Counted from the first letter of the stretch, positions 1 to 8,800 are shown. The stretch is 64,000 bases of DNA from Palleronia sp. LCG004 (GCF_032931615.1 NZ_CP136760.1:1-64000); one strand, 5' to 3'. Notes: generated from the letters alone by a model not told the origin. Numbers and translations are program-made.

Positions 1-654
1 CGCGGCCTCGGACACCTCGCCGCGCTCGATGACGAGCGTGCGGTCGGCGAAGCCGCGCAGAAGTGCGGGATTGGATTCGGTGATGATCAGCGTGACCGAG
101 CGGTCGCTGTCGCGCAGCCGCCGCAGCGCCTCGGAATAGCGCTGCGCGAGGGCGGGGGCCAACCCCTGGAACGGCTCGTCGAGCAGGACGAGCTTGCGGC
201 CCAGCATCAGCGCACGCGCGAGCGCGACCATCTTGCCCTGCCCGCCCGACACGCTGCCGCCCGGCCGGTCGGCCATGTCCCTGAGCTCCGGCAGGATCCC
301 GTAGGCGCGATCGAGCCTCGACCGCGTCTCCTCCGCGTCGAGGCCCGCGGCCTGCGCGGGCAGCAGGATGTTCTCCTCGACCGTGAAGGCCGAGAAGAGC
401 CGCCGGTCCTCGGGCGCGTAGCCGATGCCGAGGCCCGGCCGCTTCGGCGGCGACAGCCCGTCGATCCGCTGCCCGTCGAAGCGGATCTCGCCGCTCGTCT
501 TCGTGAAGCCCATGATCGTGCGCAGGAACGTCGTCTTGCCCGCGCCGTTGCGGCCGATCATCGCGACCGTCTCGGCCGCCCCGATCCCGATATCGATGTC
601 GCGCAGGATCGGGATCGTCCCGATCGAGGCGTTGACGCCCTTCAGGTCCAGCAT
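1..654 (-). CDS. livF: Branched-chain amino acid-type ABC transporter ATPase LivF (3' end outside window)
   Basis: One of two ATPases that would power the LivHM permease in the cytoplasm. The translation begins MLDLKGVNASIG and shows the Walker A motif GRNGAGKT, the signature SVSGGQGKM and the Walker B stretch LVLLDEP, in the usual order. The start ATG at 654 overlaps the livG stop by one base (TGATG), so the two are translationally coupled. The window holds 218 codons; LivF proteins are usually about 235 residues, so only a short C-terminal piece is missing. Family assignment is firm. The transported compound is not evident, because Liv-type systems carry many substrates (amino acids, amides, urea, aromatic acids). 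Confidence 0.9.
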   Translation of the reverse strand, partial: MLDLKGVNASIGTIPILRDIDIGIGAAETVAMIGRNGAGKTTFLRTIMGFTKTSGEIRFDGQRIDGLSPPKRPGLGIGYAPEDRRLFSAFTVEENILLPAQAAGLDAEETRSRLDRAYGILPELRDMADRPGGSVSGGQGKMVALARALMLGRKLVLLDEPFQGLAPALAQRYSEALRRLRDSDRSVTLIITESNPALLRGFADRTLVIERGEVSEAA

Positions 655-1406
655 CACGCGATCTCCTCGCCGATGACGTCGCGGATGACGTCGGGATGTT
701 CCAGCACCTCGGCAGGCGTGCCCCTGAGCTGCACGTTGCCGGCGTTCCACACCGCGACCTCGTCCGCGTAGGTCTGCACGATCGACATGTCGTGCTCGAC
801 GAAGACCGAGGTCACGTCCGCCTCGGCCAGCGCCTTGATGAGGATCTCCATGATCTCGTCCTTCTGCGACGAGGCGACGCCGGATGTGGGCTCGTCCATC
901 AGCAGAAGCCGGGGCTTCAGCGCCAGCGCCACCGCGATGTCGATGAGCTTGCGCTCCCCCTCCGACAGCTCGACCACGAGCCGGTCCGCCACCCCCTCGC
1001 AATTCACCAGATCGAGCAGGTGCATCATCTCGTCGCGCGCATCGATCGAATGCATCGGGCGGATCGGGTTCCTCAGCCCCTCGCGCGCCGAGGCCGCGAT
1101 CAGCAGGTTCTCGAGCGCGGTATGCTCGGTGAAGAGCTGCGGGATCTGGAAGGCCCGCGCCACGCCCCGCGCGACGATCTTGCGCGGCGGCAGCCGCGTG
1201 ATGTCCTCTCCCTCGAAGAGGACCTGCCCCTGGCTGGGCTTGATCCAGCCCGAGCAGATGTTGAGGAACGTGGTCTTGCCCGCCCCGTTCGGCCCGATGA
1301 TGGCGAGGTTGCGCCCCGCATGGATCTGGAGCGAGACATGGTCGGCCGCGGTCACGCCGCCGAACCTGATGACGAGATCGCGGGTCTCGAGAAGCGGCGC
1401 GCTCAT
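654..1406 (-). CDS. livG: Branched-chain amino acid-type ABC transporter ATPase LivG
   Basis: A 250-residue ATPase, the partner of LivF. It starts MSAPLLETRDLVIRFGG and carries Walker A GPNGAGKT (about residues 38-45), signature LSEGERK and Walker B LLLMDEP, followed by the H-loop VFVEHDM. The signature has LSEGE instead of LSGGQ, which is common in LivG. The ATG at 1406 overlaps the livM stop by four bases (ATGA), giving tight coupling in the order livH-livM-livG-livF. The same reading frame stays open far upstream of this ATG, across livM and livH, but that part resembles nothing and overlaps genuine permeases, so it is not included. Confidence 0.92.
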   Translation of the reverse strand: MSAPLLETRDLVIRFGGVTAADHVSLQIHAGRNLAIIGPNGAGKTTFLNICSGWIKPSQGQVLFEGEDITRLPPRKIVARGVARAFQIPQLFTEHTALENLLIAASAREGLRNPIRPMHSIDARDEMMHLLDLVNCEGVADRLVVELSEGERKLIDIAVALALKPRLLLMDEPTSGVASSQKDEIMEILIKALAEADVTSVFVEHDMSIVQTYADEVAVWNAGNVQLRGTPAEVLEHPDVIRDVIGEEIA

Positions 1407-2392
1407 GACGATTTCCTTCCGCCGCGCGAGAAGGCCGCCCCGATCAGTCCCATGATGCCCCCCGGCGCGAAGAGGATGATGACCAGCAGGAACGCCCCCA
1501 GCAGCATCTGCCACACGTCGCCCGCATAGGCCGAGGCATAGGTCCGCACGAATTCGTAGATCAGCGCGCCGATGAACGCGCCCCGGACCGATCCCGCGCC
1601 ACCCAGAACGGCGATGAAGACCATCTCGGCCGAGCGCACCCACCAGACGTATTCCGGCGTCACGACCCCTTGCGTCGTCGCCATCAGGATCCCCCCCACC
1701 CCGCAGAGCGCGGCCGAAAGCAGGTATCCCGACAGCAGCGCGCGCCGCGGCGAGATGCCCAGATATTCGAGCCGCGTCTCGTTGGTCTTGATCGTCTGGA
1801 AGAGCTGCCCCACGGGCGAGGCGAACCAGCGGATCGTGAACCAGCCGAGCGCCACGACCAGCACGATGGCGAGATAGTAGAGGAAAAGCTCGAACGCCCC
1901 CCGGCCGAGCTCCATGCCCAGAACCGTCGGCCGCGTCAGCCGGATGCCGTCCGCCCCGCCGGTATAGTGGTAGAACTTCTCGAGGATCGACCAGAAGATC
2001 ATCGAGAAGGCGAGGTTCAGCATCCCGAAGAAGATCCCGCGATAGCGCACCACGAAAAGCCCGACGACCAGTCCGGCAAGCGTCGCGCCGAGCGTTCCGG
2101 CGATCAGGATCACGAGGAACTCCGTCGCCGGGAAGGACGCCATGACGAAGGCCCCGATATAGGCCGAGATCCCGAAGAAGAGCGCGTGCCCGAACGAGAC
2201 CTGCCCGGCCCGGAGCAGAACCGTGACCCCGACCACGGCCAGCCCCTTGGCGAGCGCGAAGCTCACCAGCAGCTGCAGGTTCGGCGCGACGAACGGCACC
2301 AGCGCCAGCAGCGCGATCCCCACGACCCAGAGCCAGGACATGGCCTGGGGCGCGTCGCGCGTCTGCGGAGCGGTTGTTGTGACAGACGACAT
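1403..2392 (-). CDS. livM: Branched-chain amino acid-type ABC transporter permease LivM
   Basis: A 329-residue inner-membrane permease with about ten hydrophobic segments, which forms the channel together with LivH. The short polar N-terminus (MSSVTTTAPQTRDAPQ) precedes the first membrane helix. The motifs GQVSFGHALFFGISAY and GGAGSVRGAFIGAL are characteristic of the BPD_transp_2 family, as is the ending with a short basic tail (RGGRKSS). It lies 12 bases after livH and overlaps livG by four bases, so it sits in the middle of one operon. Function follows from the family and from its position; the substrate is unknown. Confidence 0.92.
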   Translation of the reverse strand: MSSVTTTAPQTRDAPQAMSWLWVVGIALLALVPFVAPNLQLLVSFALAKGLAVVGVTVLLRAGQVSFGHALFFGISAYIGAFVMASFPATEFLVILIAGTLGATLAGLVVGLFVVRYRGIFFGMLNLAFSMIFWSILEKFYHYTGGADGIRLTRPTVLGMELGRGAFELFLYYLAIVLVVALGWFTIRWFASPVGQLFQTIKTNETRLEYLGISPRRALLSGYLLSAALCGVGGILMATTQGVVTPEYVWWVRSAEMVFIAVLGGAGSVRGAFIGALIYEFVRTYASAYAGDVWQMLLGAFLLVIILFAPGGIMGLIGAAFSRGGRKSS

Positions 2393-2404
2393 CCCGTCCC
2401 TCCC

Positions 2405-3310
2405 TCAGATCTTGCGCGCGGCGGGGCTGCCGAACAGCCCCTCCGGCCGGACCAGCAGCACCAGCACCATGATGAGATACGGCACGAGCACGGCGATCTC
2501 GGGCCAGATGTAGATGGCGAAGGACCGCCCCATCCCGATCATCAGCGCGGTCAGCGCCGCGCCCTCGATCTGCCCGAGGCCGGCCGTCGCCACCACCGCG
2601 AACGAGAGCACGATCATGTCCGCGCCCATGCCCGGCAGGATCGACGTCGTGGGCGAGGCGAGCGCGCCGCCGAGCCCGGCGAGCACCGCGCCCAGCACGA
2701 AGGTCAGCAGGAACACCCGGTCCGCGTCGATGCCGATCGACTGCGCGGCCTCGCGGTCCTCGGTCGTCGCGGTGATGAGCTTGCCCGTCACCGTGCGCCG
2801 CAGGAAGAACCTCAGCCCCAGCAGCAGCACGATCGCGACCGAGGGCAGCAGGATGAGCTGATAGACCGTGTAGGTCACGCCGAAGACCGACACGTTGCCG
2901 AGCGCGCGCAGCGCCTGCGCCTCGAAATAGGGCTGCGTCCCCCAGACGAGGCGCTGCACGTCCTCGAGGATCATGAAGACCGCGAAGGTCACCAGAAGCT
3001 GCAGCACCTCGGACTTGTCGTAGATCCGGCGCAGCAGGAAATACTCGATCGGCCCGCCGATCAGCACGCCCACCAGCACCGCCGAGACCAGCATCAGCGG
3101 AAAGGCCAGGACCGGCGCGGCCCCCATGGCGAGGACCCATCCGACGATCGAGACGGTCGCGTAGGCCCCGATCGCGTAGAGCGATCCGTGCGCCACGTTC
3201 AGGATCCGCATCACCCCGAAGATGAGCGTGAGCCCCAGCGCCACGATGAAGACGAGCGCCGCGTAGGACACGCCGTCGAAGAGCGCGAGGAGGAAGGTCG
3301 TGAAATTCAT
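2405..3310 (-). CDS. livH: Branched-chain amino acid-type ABC transporter permease LivH
   Basis: A 301-residue inner-membrane permease of the BPD_transp_2 family. The N-terminal motif GLTLIFGVMRILNVAHGSLYA and the later ATTEDREAAQSIGID segment are typical LivH landmarks. I chose the ATG at 3310 (MNFTTF); a GTG two codons upstream at 3316 is also possible and neither has a strong ribosome binding site. The 55-base gap to the preceding binding-protein gene can form a small GC hairpin (3331-3336 with 3349-3354), which may help keep the binding-protein mRNA more abundant than that of the membrane parts. Confidence 0.9.
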   Translation of the reverse strand: MNFTTFLLALFDGVSYAALVFIVALGLTLIFGVMRILNVAHGSLYAIGAYATVSIVGWVLAMGAAPVLAFPLMLVSAVLVGVLIGGPIEYFLLRRIYDKSEVLQLLVTFAVFMILEDVQRLVWGTQPYFEAQALRALGNVSVFGVTYTVYQLILLPSVAIVLLLGLRFFLRRTVTGKLITATTEDREAAQSIGIDADRVFLLTFVLGAVLAGLGGALASPTTSILPGMGADMIVLSFAVVATAGLGQIEGAALTALMIGMGRSFAIYIWPEIAVLVPYLIMVLVLLVRPEGLFGSPAARKI

Positions 3311-3365
3311 CGGCACCGATCCGTCAAACGGGGGGCCGAAGGCGACGTGCCCCCGGCCCGTCTCG

Positions 3366-4655
3366 TCAATTGTCGAAGGTCGTGACCGACACCTCGTCCA
3401 CGAAGGACGGCTCCAGCGTCTCGATCCACTCGATCGAGTTCTCGCCCACCGGTGCCGTGATGTCCGCGCCGTCGAAGATCATGATGTTCTCGAGCGTGGC
3501 GAAATCGTAATCGCCGTTCTCGGCGCTCGTCCCCATCAGCTGCGCCTCGATCCCCTGGTTGTCCTCGCGGATCGTGACCGGACCGCCGAGCCCCTGGAAT
3601 TCCAGCCCGTCCATGGCCGCCAGGACCTGGTCCTCGGTCGGCCAGTCGACGCCGTTCTCCTCGATGGCCTTCTCGTAGGCCGCCTTGAGCGCGGCGATCG
3701 CCTGGCTCGCATGGAAGACGGAATAGACGGTGATGTTGCCCGTCTTGTCCTCGAACTGGGTCATGAAGTCCTTGAAGTCCTGATCGTCCCGGCGTTCGGG
3801 ATGGAGGAAGTAGTGATCCCCCCGCGCGCCCACGATCTGACCCGGCGGCAGCGCCGATCCCAGCCTTTCGAGCGACGACTCGGCCAGCGGCAGCACGAAG
3901 GTCGAGCTGTTCATCAGCCCCCGCTGCGAGGCCTGCTGCACGAAGGTGTCGAGATCCCCGCCCCACGAGGTCGAGAGCACGATATCGGGCTGCAATCCCT
4001 GCAGCCGCGAGATCTCGGTCGAGTAGTCCGGCGCGCCGAAGGCCGGGAAGAACTCGCCCACCACCTCGACCTCGGGCTTGAACTGCCGCAGCGCGGTGCG
4101 GAAGATGTCCCAGCTGTCGCGGCCCCAGGCATAGTCCTGGTTCACCACCGCGATCGTCTCGAAATCGGGCTGCGTCTTGAGAAGGTAGATCACCGCCGCC
4201 AGCATCTCGGGCGTCGCGTTGGCCTGCGTGCGGAACACGTAGTCGTAATCGGCCTCCTCGAAGATCCGCTGCGTCCCGCAATCCCACATGTAGGTCATGA
4301 CCTGCAGGTCCTCGGCCAGCGGCGCGAGGGTCTGGCAGTTGCCCGACGAGATCGACGCGAACATCACCTCCGCGCCGCCCTGCTCGACCGCGCGGCGGAA
4401 TTCCGAGGTCAGCGCCTCGGCTCCGGCCCCCTCGTCGATATAGGTGACCTCGACCGGCACGCCGTTGATGCCGCCCGCGTCGTTGAGGTTCTGGACCAGG
4501 ATGTCCATCGCGTCCCGCGCGGGCACGCCGAAGACCGAGGCCGGCCCCGTGAGGAACGTGGTCATGCCGACGTTCAGGCTGTCGGGCTTGTCCTGCGCGA
4601 GCGTGGCCAGCGGCATCGCGGCGCAGATCGCGGTCGTCGCAATCAGTCTCTTCAT
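3366..4655 (-). CDS. Liv-type ABC transporter periplasmic substrate-binding protein
   Basis: A 429-residue periplasmic binding protein of the type 1 (LivK-like) fold. A clear signal peptide occupies the first 20 or so residues (MKRLIATTAICAAMPLATLA, cleavage before QDK). The mature protein opens with LNVGMTTFLTGPASVFG, the usual start of this fold, and later segments such as VVNQDYAWGRD and YSTEISRLQ fit the family. The gene has a good ribosome binding site (GGGGAGGAG) and lies just ahead of livH, so it supplies the substrate to this transporter. It is longer than classical LivK (about 370 residues), as is common in alphaproteobacterial systems for non-amino-acid substrates. The ligand cannot be told from sequence. 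Confidence 0.88.
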   Translation of the reverse strand: MKRLIATTAICAAMPLATLAQDKPDSLNVGMTTFLTGPASVFGVPARDAMDILVQNLNDAGGINGVPVEVTYIDEGAGAEALTSEFRRAVEQGGAEVMFASISSGNCQTLAPLAEDLQVMTYMWDCGTQRIFEEADYDYVFRTQANATPEMLAAVIYLLKTQPDFETIAVVNQDYAWGRDSWDIFRTALRQFKPEVEVVGEFFPAFGAPDYSTEISRLQGLQPDIVLSTSWGGDLDTFVQQASQRGLMNSSTFVLPLAESSLERLGSALPPGQIVGARGDHYFLHPERRDDQDFKDFMTQFEDKTGNITVYSVFHASQAIAALKAAYEKAIEENGVDWPTEDQVLAAMDGLEFQGLGGPVTIREDNQGIEAQLMGTSAENGDYDFATLENIMIFDGADITAPVGENSIEWIETLEPSFVDEVSVTTFDN

Positions 4656-4684
4656 GTCGTCTCCTCCCCGGGTGACGGAATCGA

Positions 4685-5665
4685 TCAGCGGATGGCGATC
4701 GGGTTGATGATCATCTGCACGGCGCCCTGCAGCCGGGCCTGTCCCAGCACGAACAGGAATTCGCTCACGTCGTCGGCGACAAGCTCGCGCGTCTCCATGT
4801 TCTCGAGGATGTAGATGCCGTGCTCGGGCTGCAGGATCTGGTGCACGCGGAACGCGTCGCCCTCCTCCTCGGCCGGCACGACCTCCATGCCCCAGGTATC
4901 GGCCCCCACGGCCATGACGCCGATCCCGGCCAGGTATTCCGCGCCGCTGACGCCCACGCCCGGCTCGACCGATCCGAACCGTTCGAGATCCCGGTTCTCC
5001 CCGTCGAGCAGGTCCATCCAGTTGGAATGGAAGATCACGACGTCGCCCTCGCGGATCTCCACGCCCTGCGCCTCGGCGGCGGCGCGGATGTCCTCCTCGG
5101 TATAGGCGGTGCCCTCCTCGACCATGTCGACGCCGTAATGCGCGGCCATGTCGAGCAGGACACCCCGCCCGACGAGGCCCGGCAGGTTCTCGAGCCCCAG
5201 TTCGGTCAACCCCGAGGGCGGCGCGAAATCCTCGTAGTGCCGCCCGCCGTAATAGACGTGATCGACCCCCGCATGGCCCAGACCGTCGATCTGCGGACCG
5301 ATGCCGAGCCATCCCATGAAGATGTCGTCGTTATAGGTGAAGGCGTTCTCGCCGAGCCCGCTATTGTCGGTCTGTCCGGGCTGCAGCACGGTAAGCGCGA
5401 GGCTTCTCGGCGGAAAGGCGGGCGTATCGGGCCCCACCACGATGCCGAGGCTGTAGACCTTCCCCTCGGTGACGAGCTTGGCGGCGGCCAGCACGCTTTC
5501 GTCCGTCATCAGGTTCGCGGCACCGATCTGGTCGTCCGGGCCCCAGCGGTTCCCGGCCCAGTCCGGCGCCTGCTCCTCCTGCGACTGATCCTGCGCGAGG
5601 GTCGCTCCCGCGCCCAAGGCGGCGACAAGACCGACGGCCGTCGCGATCGTTCTCACTCTCGTCAT
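4685..5665 (-). CDS. Exported cyclase-family (kynurenine formamidase/isatin hydrolase-like) metal hydrolase
   Basis: A 326-residue member of the putative cyclase family (Pfam Cyclase), metal-dependent hydrolases that open amide or lactam bonds. The segment QIDGLGHAGVDHVYYGG matches the metal-binding QxDxxxH region of the longer branch of this family, and GVLLDMAAHYGVDMVEEG and VVIFHSNWMDL are further family blocks. The first 24 residues (MTRVRTIATAVGLVAALGAG...) look like a signal peptide, so the enzyme probably works in the periplasm. The start ATG at 5665 has a strong ribosome binding site (GGGAGGAG). It is the first gene of the operon that continues into the Liv transporter, which suggests that it makes or trims the transported compound outside the cytoplasm. 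The substrate is unknown. Confidence 0.8.
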   Translation of the reverse strand: MTRVRTIATAVGLVAALGAGATLAQDQSQEEQAPDWAGNRWGPDDQIGAANLMTDESVLAAAKLVTEGKVYSLGIVVGPDTPAFPPRSLALTVLQPGQTDNSGLGENAFTYNDDIFMGWLGIGPQIDGLGHAGVDHVYYGGRHYEDFAPPSGLTELGLENLPGLVGRGVLLDMAAHYGVDMVEEGTAYTEEDIRAAAEAQGVEIREGDVVIFHSNWMDLLDGENRDLERFGSVEPGVGVSGAEYLAGIGVMAVGADTWGMEVVPAEEEGDAFRVHQILQPEHGIYILENMETRELVADDVSEFLFVLGQARLQGAVQMIINPIAIR

Positions 5666-5715
5666 GTCAGCTCCTCCCAAAGCGTGGAGACGAGCGTAGG
5701 AGAGCGCGAAACGCC

Positions 5716-5770
5716 TTGCCAATAGGATGCTGGTATCCCGCTCATAGTTTTTCGCTATCGCTCTTGGCAA
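5716..5770. promoter_or_regulatory. Divergent promoter region with nested inverted repeats, likely LysR site
   Basis: Between the divergent cyclase and dehydrogenase genes lies an ATA-N9-TAT dyad (5744-5758, ATAGTTTTTCGCTAT), the pattern used by Nac-like LysR regulators. A wider inverted repeat TTGCCAA (5716-5722) / TTGGCAA (5764-5770) brackets it. The LysR gene at 6965 is the obvious candidate regulator. Binding is inferred, not shown. Confidence 0.45.
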
Positions 5771-5829
5771 CGGCCCGCGACTGTGACGAGACTGGCGTGC
5801 AGCAAGACATCGCGACGGGAGGAGACGTC

Positions 5830-6954
5830 ATGAAGATGAAGGCAGCACTCTACGAGGGGCGCGGCATCGAACGCGATTTCGCGGCCCAGGGCGCGCTCAC
5901 GCTCTGCGAGGTCGATCTCGCGCAGCCCGGCCGGGGCGAGGTGCTGATCCGCGTGGCCGCCGCCGGCGTCTGCCATTCGGATCTCTCGGTCATCAACGGC
6001 ACGCGCCCCCGCCCCGCCCCCATGGTCCTCGGCCACGAGGCCTCTGGCATCGTCGAGGCGGTGGGCGACGGCATCGACGACCTCGCCCCCGGCGATCACG
6101 TCGTGTGCATCTTCGCGCCCGGCTGCGGGGCCTGCACCCCCTGCGCCGAGGGGCGTCCCGCGCTCTGCACCCGCGCGGCCAAACATCACGGTCAGGGCGA
6201 GCTGATGACCGGGCACAGGCGTCTCTCGCGCGACGGCCAGCCGGTCAACCACCATGTCGGCGTCTCCGCCTTCGCGAGCCACGCGGTCCTCGCGCGGCAA
6301 TCGCTGGTGAAGGTCGAGGCCGAGATCGACCCCGAAACCTCGGTCCTCTTCTCCTGCGCGATGCTGACCGGCGCGGGCGCGGTCTTCAACACCGCCCGCG
6401 TCACCCCCGGCTCCAAGGTCGCGGTGATCGGCGCGGGCGGCGTCGGCCTTTCGGCGGTGCTGGGCGCGCTCGCCGCGGGGGCCGGACAGGTCGTCGTGGT
6501 CGATCCCTTCGCCTCCAAGCTCGAGGCCGCGACGGCGATGGGCGCGACCCATACCGTCACCGCCGACGACCACACGGTCGAGGCCGTGCGCGATCTCACC
6601 GGCGGCGGCGTCGATTTCGCGATCGAACTCGCGGGCTCGGTCAAGGCGCTCGAGACGGCCTACGACTGCACCTGCCGGGGCGGCACGACCGTGACCGCGG
6701 GCCTGCCGCATCCCGATGCGCGCATGTCGCTCGACGCGCTCCGGCTCGTGGCCGAGGAACGCTCCCTCAAGGGCAGCTATATCGGCTCCTGCGTGCCCCG
6801 CCGCGACCTGCCGCGCATGTTCGCGCTCCACGCGCAGGGCAAGCTTCCGGTGGAAAGGATGCTGACCCACCGCCTCCGTCTCGACGAGATCAACGTCGCG
6901 ATGGACCGGCTGAACGACGGCACCGCCATCCGCCAGATCGTCGTCCCGGACTAG
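5830..6954 (+). CDS. Zinc-dependent alcohol dehydrogenase (class III-like MDR family)
   Basis: A 374-residue medium-chain dehydrogenase that should oxidise an alcohol (or reduce an aldehyde) with NAD(P). Catalytic zinc ligands are seen in GVCHSD (Cys48) and GHEASG, and the structural zinc lobe in CGACTPCAEGRPALC, with four cysteines. The Rossmann motif VIGAGGVGLSAV is present. The ATG at 5830 follows a strong GGGAGGAG site. It is divergent from the cyclase/Liv operon and is followed 10 bases later by the LysR regulator, so it is probably co-regulated with uptake. It resembles class III/aryl-alcohol dehydrogenases, but the TxGxH substitutions do not allow a substrate to be named. Confidence 0.88.
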   Translation: MKMKAALYEGRGIERDFAAQGALTLCEVDLAQPGRGEVLIRVAAAGVCHSDLSVINGTRPRPAPMVLGHEASGIVEAVGDGIDDLAPGDHVVCIFAPGCGACTPCAEGRPALCTRAAKHHGQGELMTGHRRLSRDGQPVNHHVGVSAFASHAVLARQSLVKVEAEIDPETSVLFSCAMLTGAGAVFNTARVTPGSKVAVIGAGGVGLSAVLGALAAGAGQVVVVDPFASKLEAATAMGATHTVTADDHTVEAVRDLTGGGVDFAIELAGSVKALETAYDCTCRGGTTVTAGLPHPDARMSLDALRLVAEERSLKGSYIGSCVPRRDLPRMFALHAQGKLPVERMLTHRLRLDEINVAMDRLNDGTAIRQIVVPD

Positions 6955-6964
6955 GCGGCCGGGC

Positions 6965-7891
6965 ATGGACATCCGCCACCTGCGCTACTTCCTCGCCATC
7001 GCCGACGCGCGCTCCATCTCGGCGGCGGCGCAGGCGATCGGCGTGGCGCAGCCCTCGCTCTCGCAGCATCTCCACCGCATGGAGGAGGAGCTGTCGGTCA
7101 GGCTCGTCGAACGCTCGGCACGCGGCACCAAGCTCACCGACGAGGGGCGGATCCTCGTGGACCACGCGCGCGGCATCTGCGACCGGCTCGATCAATGCGT
7201 GGCCGAGATGCGCGAGCTCGGCGGCGCGGTGCGCGGCCGCGTCTCCTTCGGGATGCCGCCCTCGTGCTCGATGATCATGTCGGTGCCCCTGGCCGAGACG
7301 GTGCGGCTCGAACTGCCCCAGGTGCGGCTCCGCGCCATCGAGACGATGAGCGGCTATCTCCGCGCCTGGCTGCAGGACGGCACCGTGGACATCGCCTTCA
7401 TCTACGACCTCAAGGATCTGGGCGGCATGCGTTCGACCCATGTCCTCGACGAGGAGCTGTTCTTCTATTCCGCCCCCGATGCCTGGCCGCTCGACACGCC
7501 GCCCGGCACGCCCGTGCCGCTGGCCTCGCTGCAGAACATCGACATGATCCTGCCCTCCAGCGGCCTGCGCGCCCTGATCGAGGAATATTGCACGGCCCAC
7601 GACGTGCGGCTCAGCGTCGTGGTCGAGATGGACGCGCTGACCCAGATCAAGGAACTCGTCGCGCGGGGGTCGGGCTACACGATCTTCGCGCCCGTCGCCG
7701 CGCAGGATTTCGTCAAGCGCGGCGAGCTTCTGCGCGCGCCCATCGTCGCGCCCACGATGACGCGTCCCGTCCACCTCGTGCGCAGCCCCGTGCGCGCGAC
7801 GACGCGCGCCTGCCGCGCGGTCGAGGCGATGACGCTCGACGTCGCGCGCGAACTCGTCCGCCGCGGCATCTGGGAGGGGACGCTAGCCTGA
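6965..7891 (+). CDS. LysR-family transcriptional regulator
   Basis: A 308-residue LysR regulator. The N-terminal winged helix is plain (MDIRHLRYFLAIADARSISA, then AQAIGVAQPSLSQHL as the recognition helix), followed by the linker and a periplasmic-binding-like effector domain from about residue 90. The DNA-binding region resembles the Nac/CynR branch. It begins 10 bases after the alcohol dehydrogenase stop, probably in the same transcript, and its stop overlaps the convergent MaoC gene by nine bases. The ATA-N9-TAT dyad at 5744-5758 is its likely operator, so it probably controls both the dehydrogenase and the Liv operon in response to their substrate. Confidence 0.9.
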   Translation: MDIRHLRYFLAIADARSISAAAQAIGVAQPSLSQHLHRMEEELSVRLVERSARGTKLTDEGRILVDHARGICDRLDQCVAEMRELGGAVRGRVSFGMPPSCSMIMSVPLAETVRLELPQVRLRAIETMSGYLRAWLQDGTVDIAFIYDLKDLGGMRSTHVLDEELFFYSAPDAWPLDTPPGTPVPLASLQNIDMILPSSGLRALIEEYCTAHDVRLSVVVEMDALTQIKELVARGSGYTIFAPVAAQDFVKRGELLRAPIVAPTMTRPVHLVRSPVRATTRACRAVEAMTLDVARELVRRGIWEGTLA

Positions 7892-8713
7892 GGCGCGACC
7901 CAGCATCGTGACGACGCCGTCCTCCTCGCGCCGCACCCGCAGCTCCAGCGCACCGTCCTCGCCCGCGCGCGCCTCCACCCGGACCGGATACCCGGCGACG
8001 AGCGGCGCGACCCCGCGATACTCGAACCGCGCGGGAATGCGGCCCAGCACCTCGCCCGCGAGGTTCTGCATCCAGCTCGCCTGAAGCGGCCCATGCACGA
8101 CAAGGCCGCCATACCGCTCGACCTCGCGCGCATAGGGCGCGTCGTAATGGATGCGGTGCCCGTTGAAGGTCGCCGCCGAATACCGGAACAGCGTCGTCGC
8201 GTCGGGCACGACCGACCACGCCGCGCGCGGCTCCCATTCCTCTCCCGGTTCGGGCGGCCTCGGCGACGCGTCGGGCGCGGGGTCCTCGCGATAGACGATG
8301 TCCTGCCGCTCGCGCACGCGGATCTCGCCCCCGACGGAATGGACATGCTCCACCGTCACGAAGCCGAGCCTGCCGCTGCGCCCCTTCTTGAAGACGATGT
8401 CGCTGACGGTCGAGCGGCGCTCGACCTCGTCGCCGATCGCGAAGGGCGCGTGATGGTCCACCGACCCTCCGGCCCACATCCGACGCGGCAGCGGCAGCTT
8501 CGGCAGGACGAGACCCGGGCGCGGGTGACCGTCCCGCCCCAGATGCTCGCGCGCCGCGATATCCGGCGCGAGGCACCAGTGAAATCCCGCCGCAATCTCT
8601 CCCGGCCCGCGCAGCGTCCCGAGCACGGCGTGATACTCCGCGACCAGCCGGGCCGTCACCCGATCCGTCGCGCTCCGGCTCTTGCCGATCCAGGCGTTTT
8701 CGGTCCCGTCCAT
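7883..8713 (-). CDS. MaoC-like acyl-CoA hydratase (mesaconyl/itaconyl-CoA hydratase-like)
   Basis: A 276-residue double hot-dog protein. An N-terminal FAS1-like dehydratase half (about residues 1-150, with FKKGRSGRLGFVTVEH) is followed by a MaoC half in which the segment FRYSAATFNGHRIHYD carries the catalytic Asn/His/Asp region (FNxHxIHxD) and GLVVHGPLQASWM closes the fold. Relatives hydrate C4-C5 unsaturated dicarboxylyl-CoA esters such as mesaconyl-C4-CoA or itaconyl-CoA. The start has a strong ribosome binding site (GGGGGAGGGGA). It stands alone on its strand, separated from xylA by a hairpin, and overlaps the LysR gene end. No CoA transferase or lyase is nearby, so the actual substrate is open. 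Confidence 0.75.
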   Translation of the reverse strand: MDGTENAWIGKSRSATDRVTARLVAEYHAVLGTLRGPGEIAAGFHWCLAPDIAAREHLGRDGHPRPGLVLPKLPLPRRMWAGGSVDHHAPFAIGDEVERRSTVSDIVFKKGRSGRLGFVTVEHVHSVGGEIRVRERQDIVYREDPAPDASPRPPEPGEEWEPRAAWSVVPDATTLFRYSAATFNGHRIHYDAPYAREVERYGGLVVHGPLQASWMQNLAGEVLGRIPARFEYRGVAPLVAGYPVRVEARAGEDGALELRVRREEDGVVTMLGRASG

Positions 8714-8758
8714 CGCGTCCCCTCCCCCAAGGCTCGAGAAGGGAGTATCGGGGATCGC

Positions 8759-8793
8759 GCGCGGCCCGCCAAGCCCTAGCCTGCGGGCCGCGC
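8759..8793 (-). terminator. Hairpin after xylA
   Basis: An 11-bp perfect GC-rich stem (GCGCGGCCCGC at 8759-8769 with GCGGGCCGCGC at 8783-8793, 13-base loop) directly follows the xylA stop. There is no T-run, so it is either a hairpin that protects the operon's 3' end or a weak terminator. Confidence 0.5.
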
Positions 8794-8800
8794 AGAAGGC

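Noticed and set aside
654..3140. An 828-codon open frame on the minus strand running from livG across livM and livH
   Set aside because: Only its last 250 codons (livG) resemble a protein. The rest is the alternate frame of two genuine permeases, kept open by high GC content.
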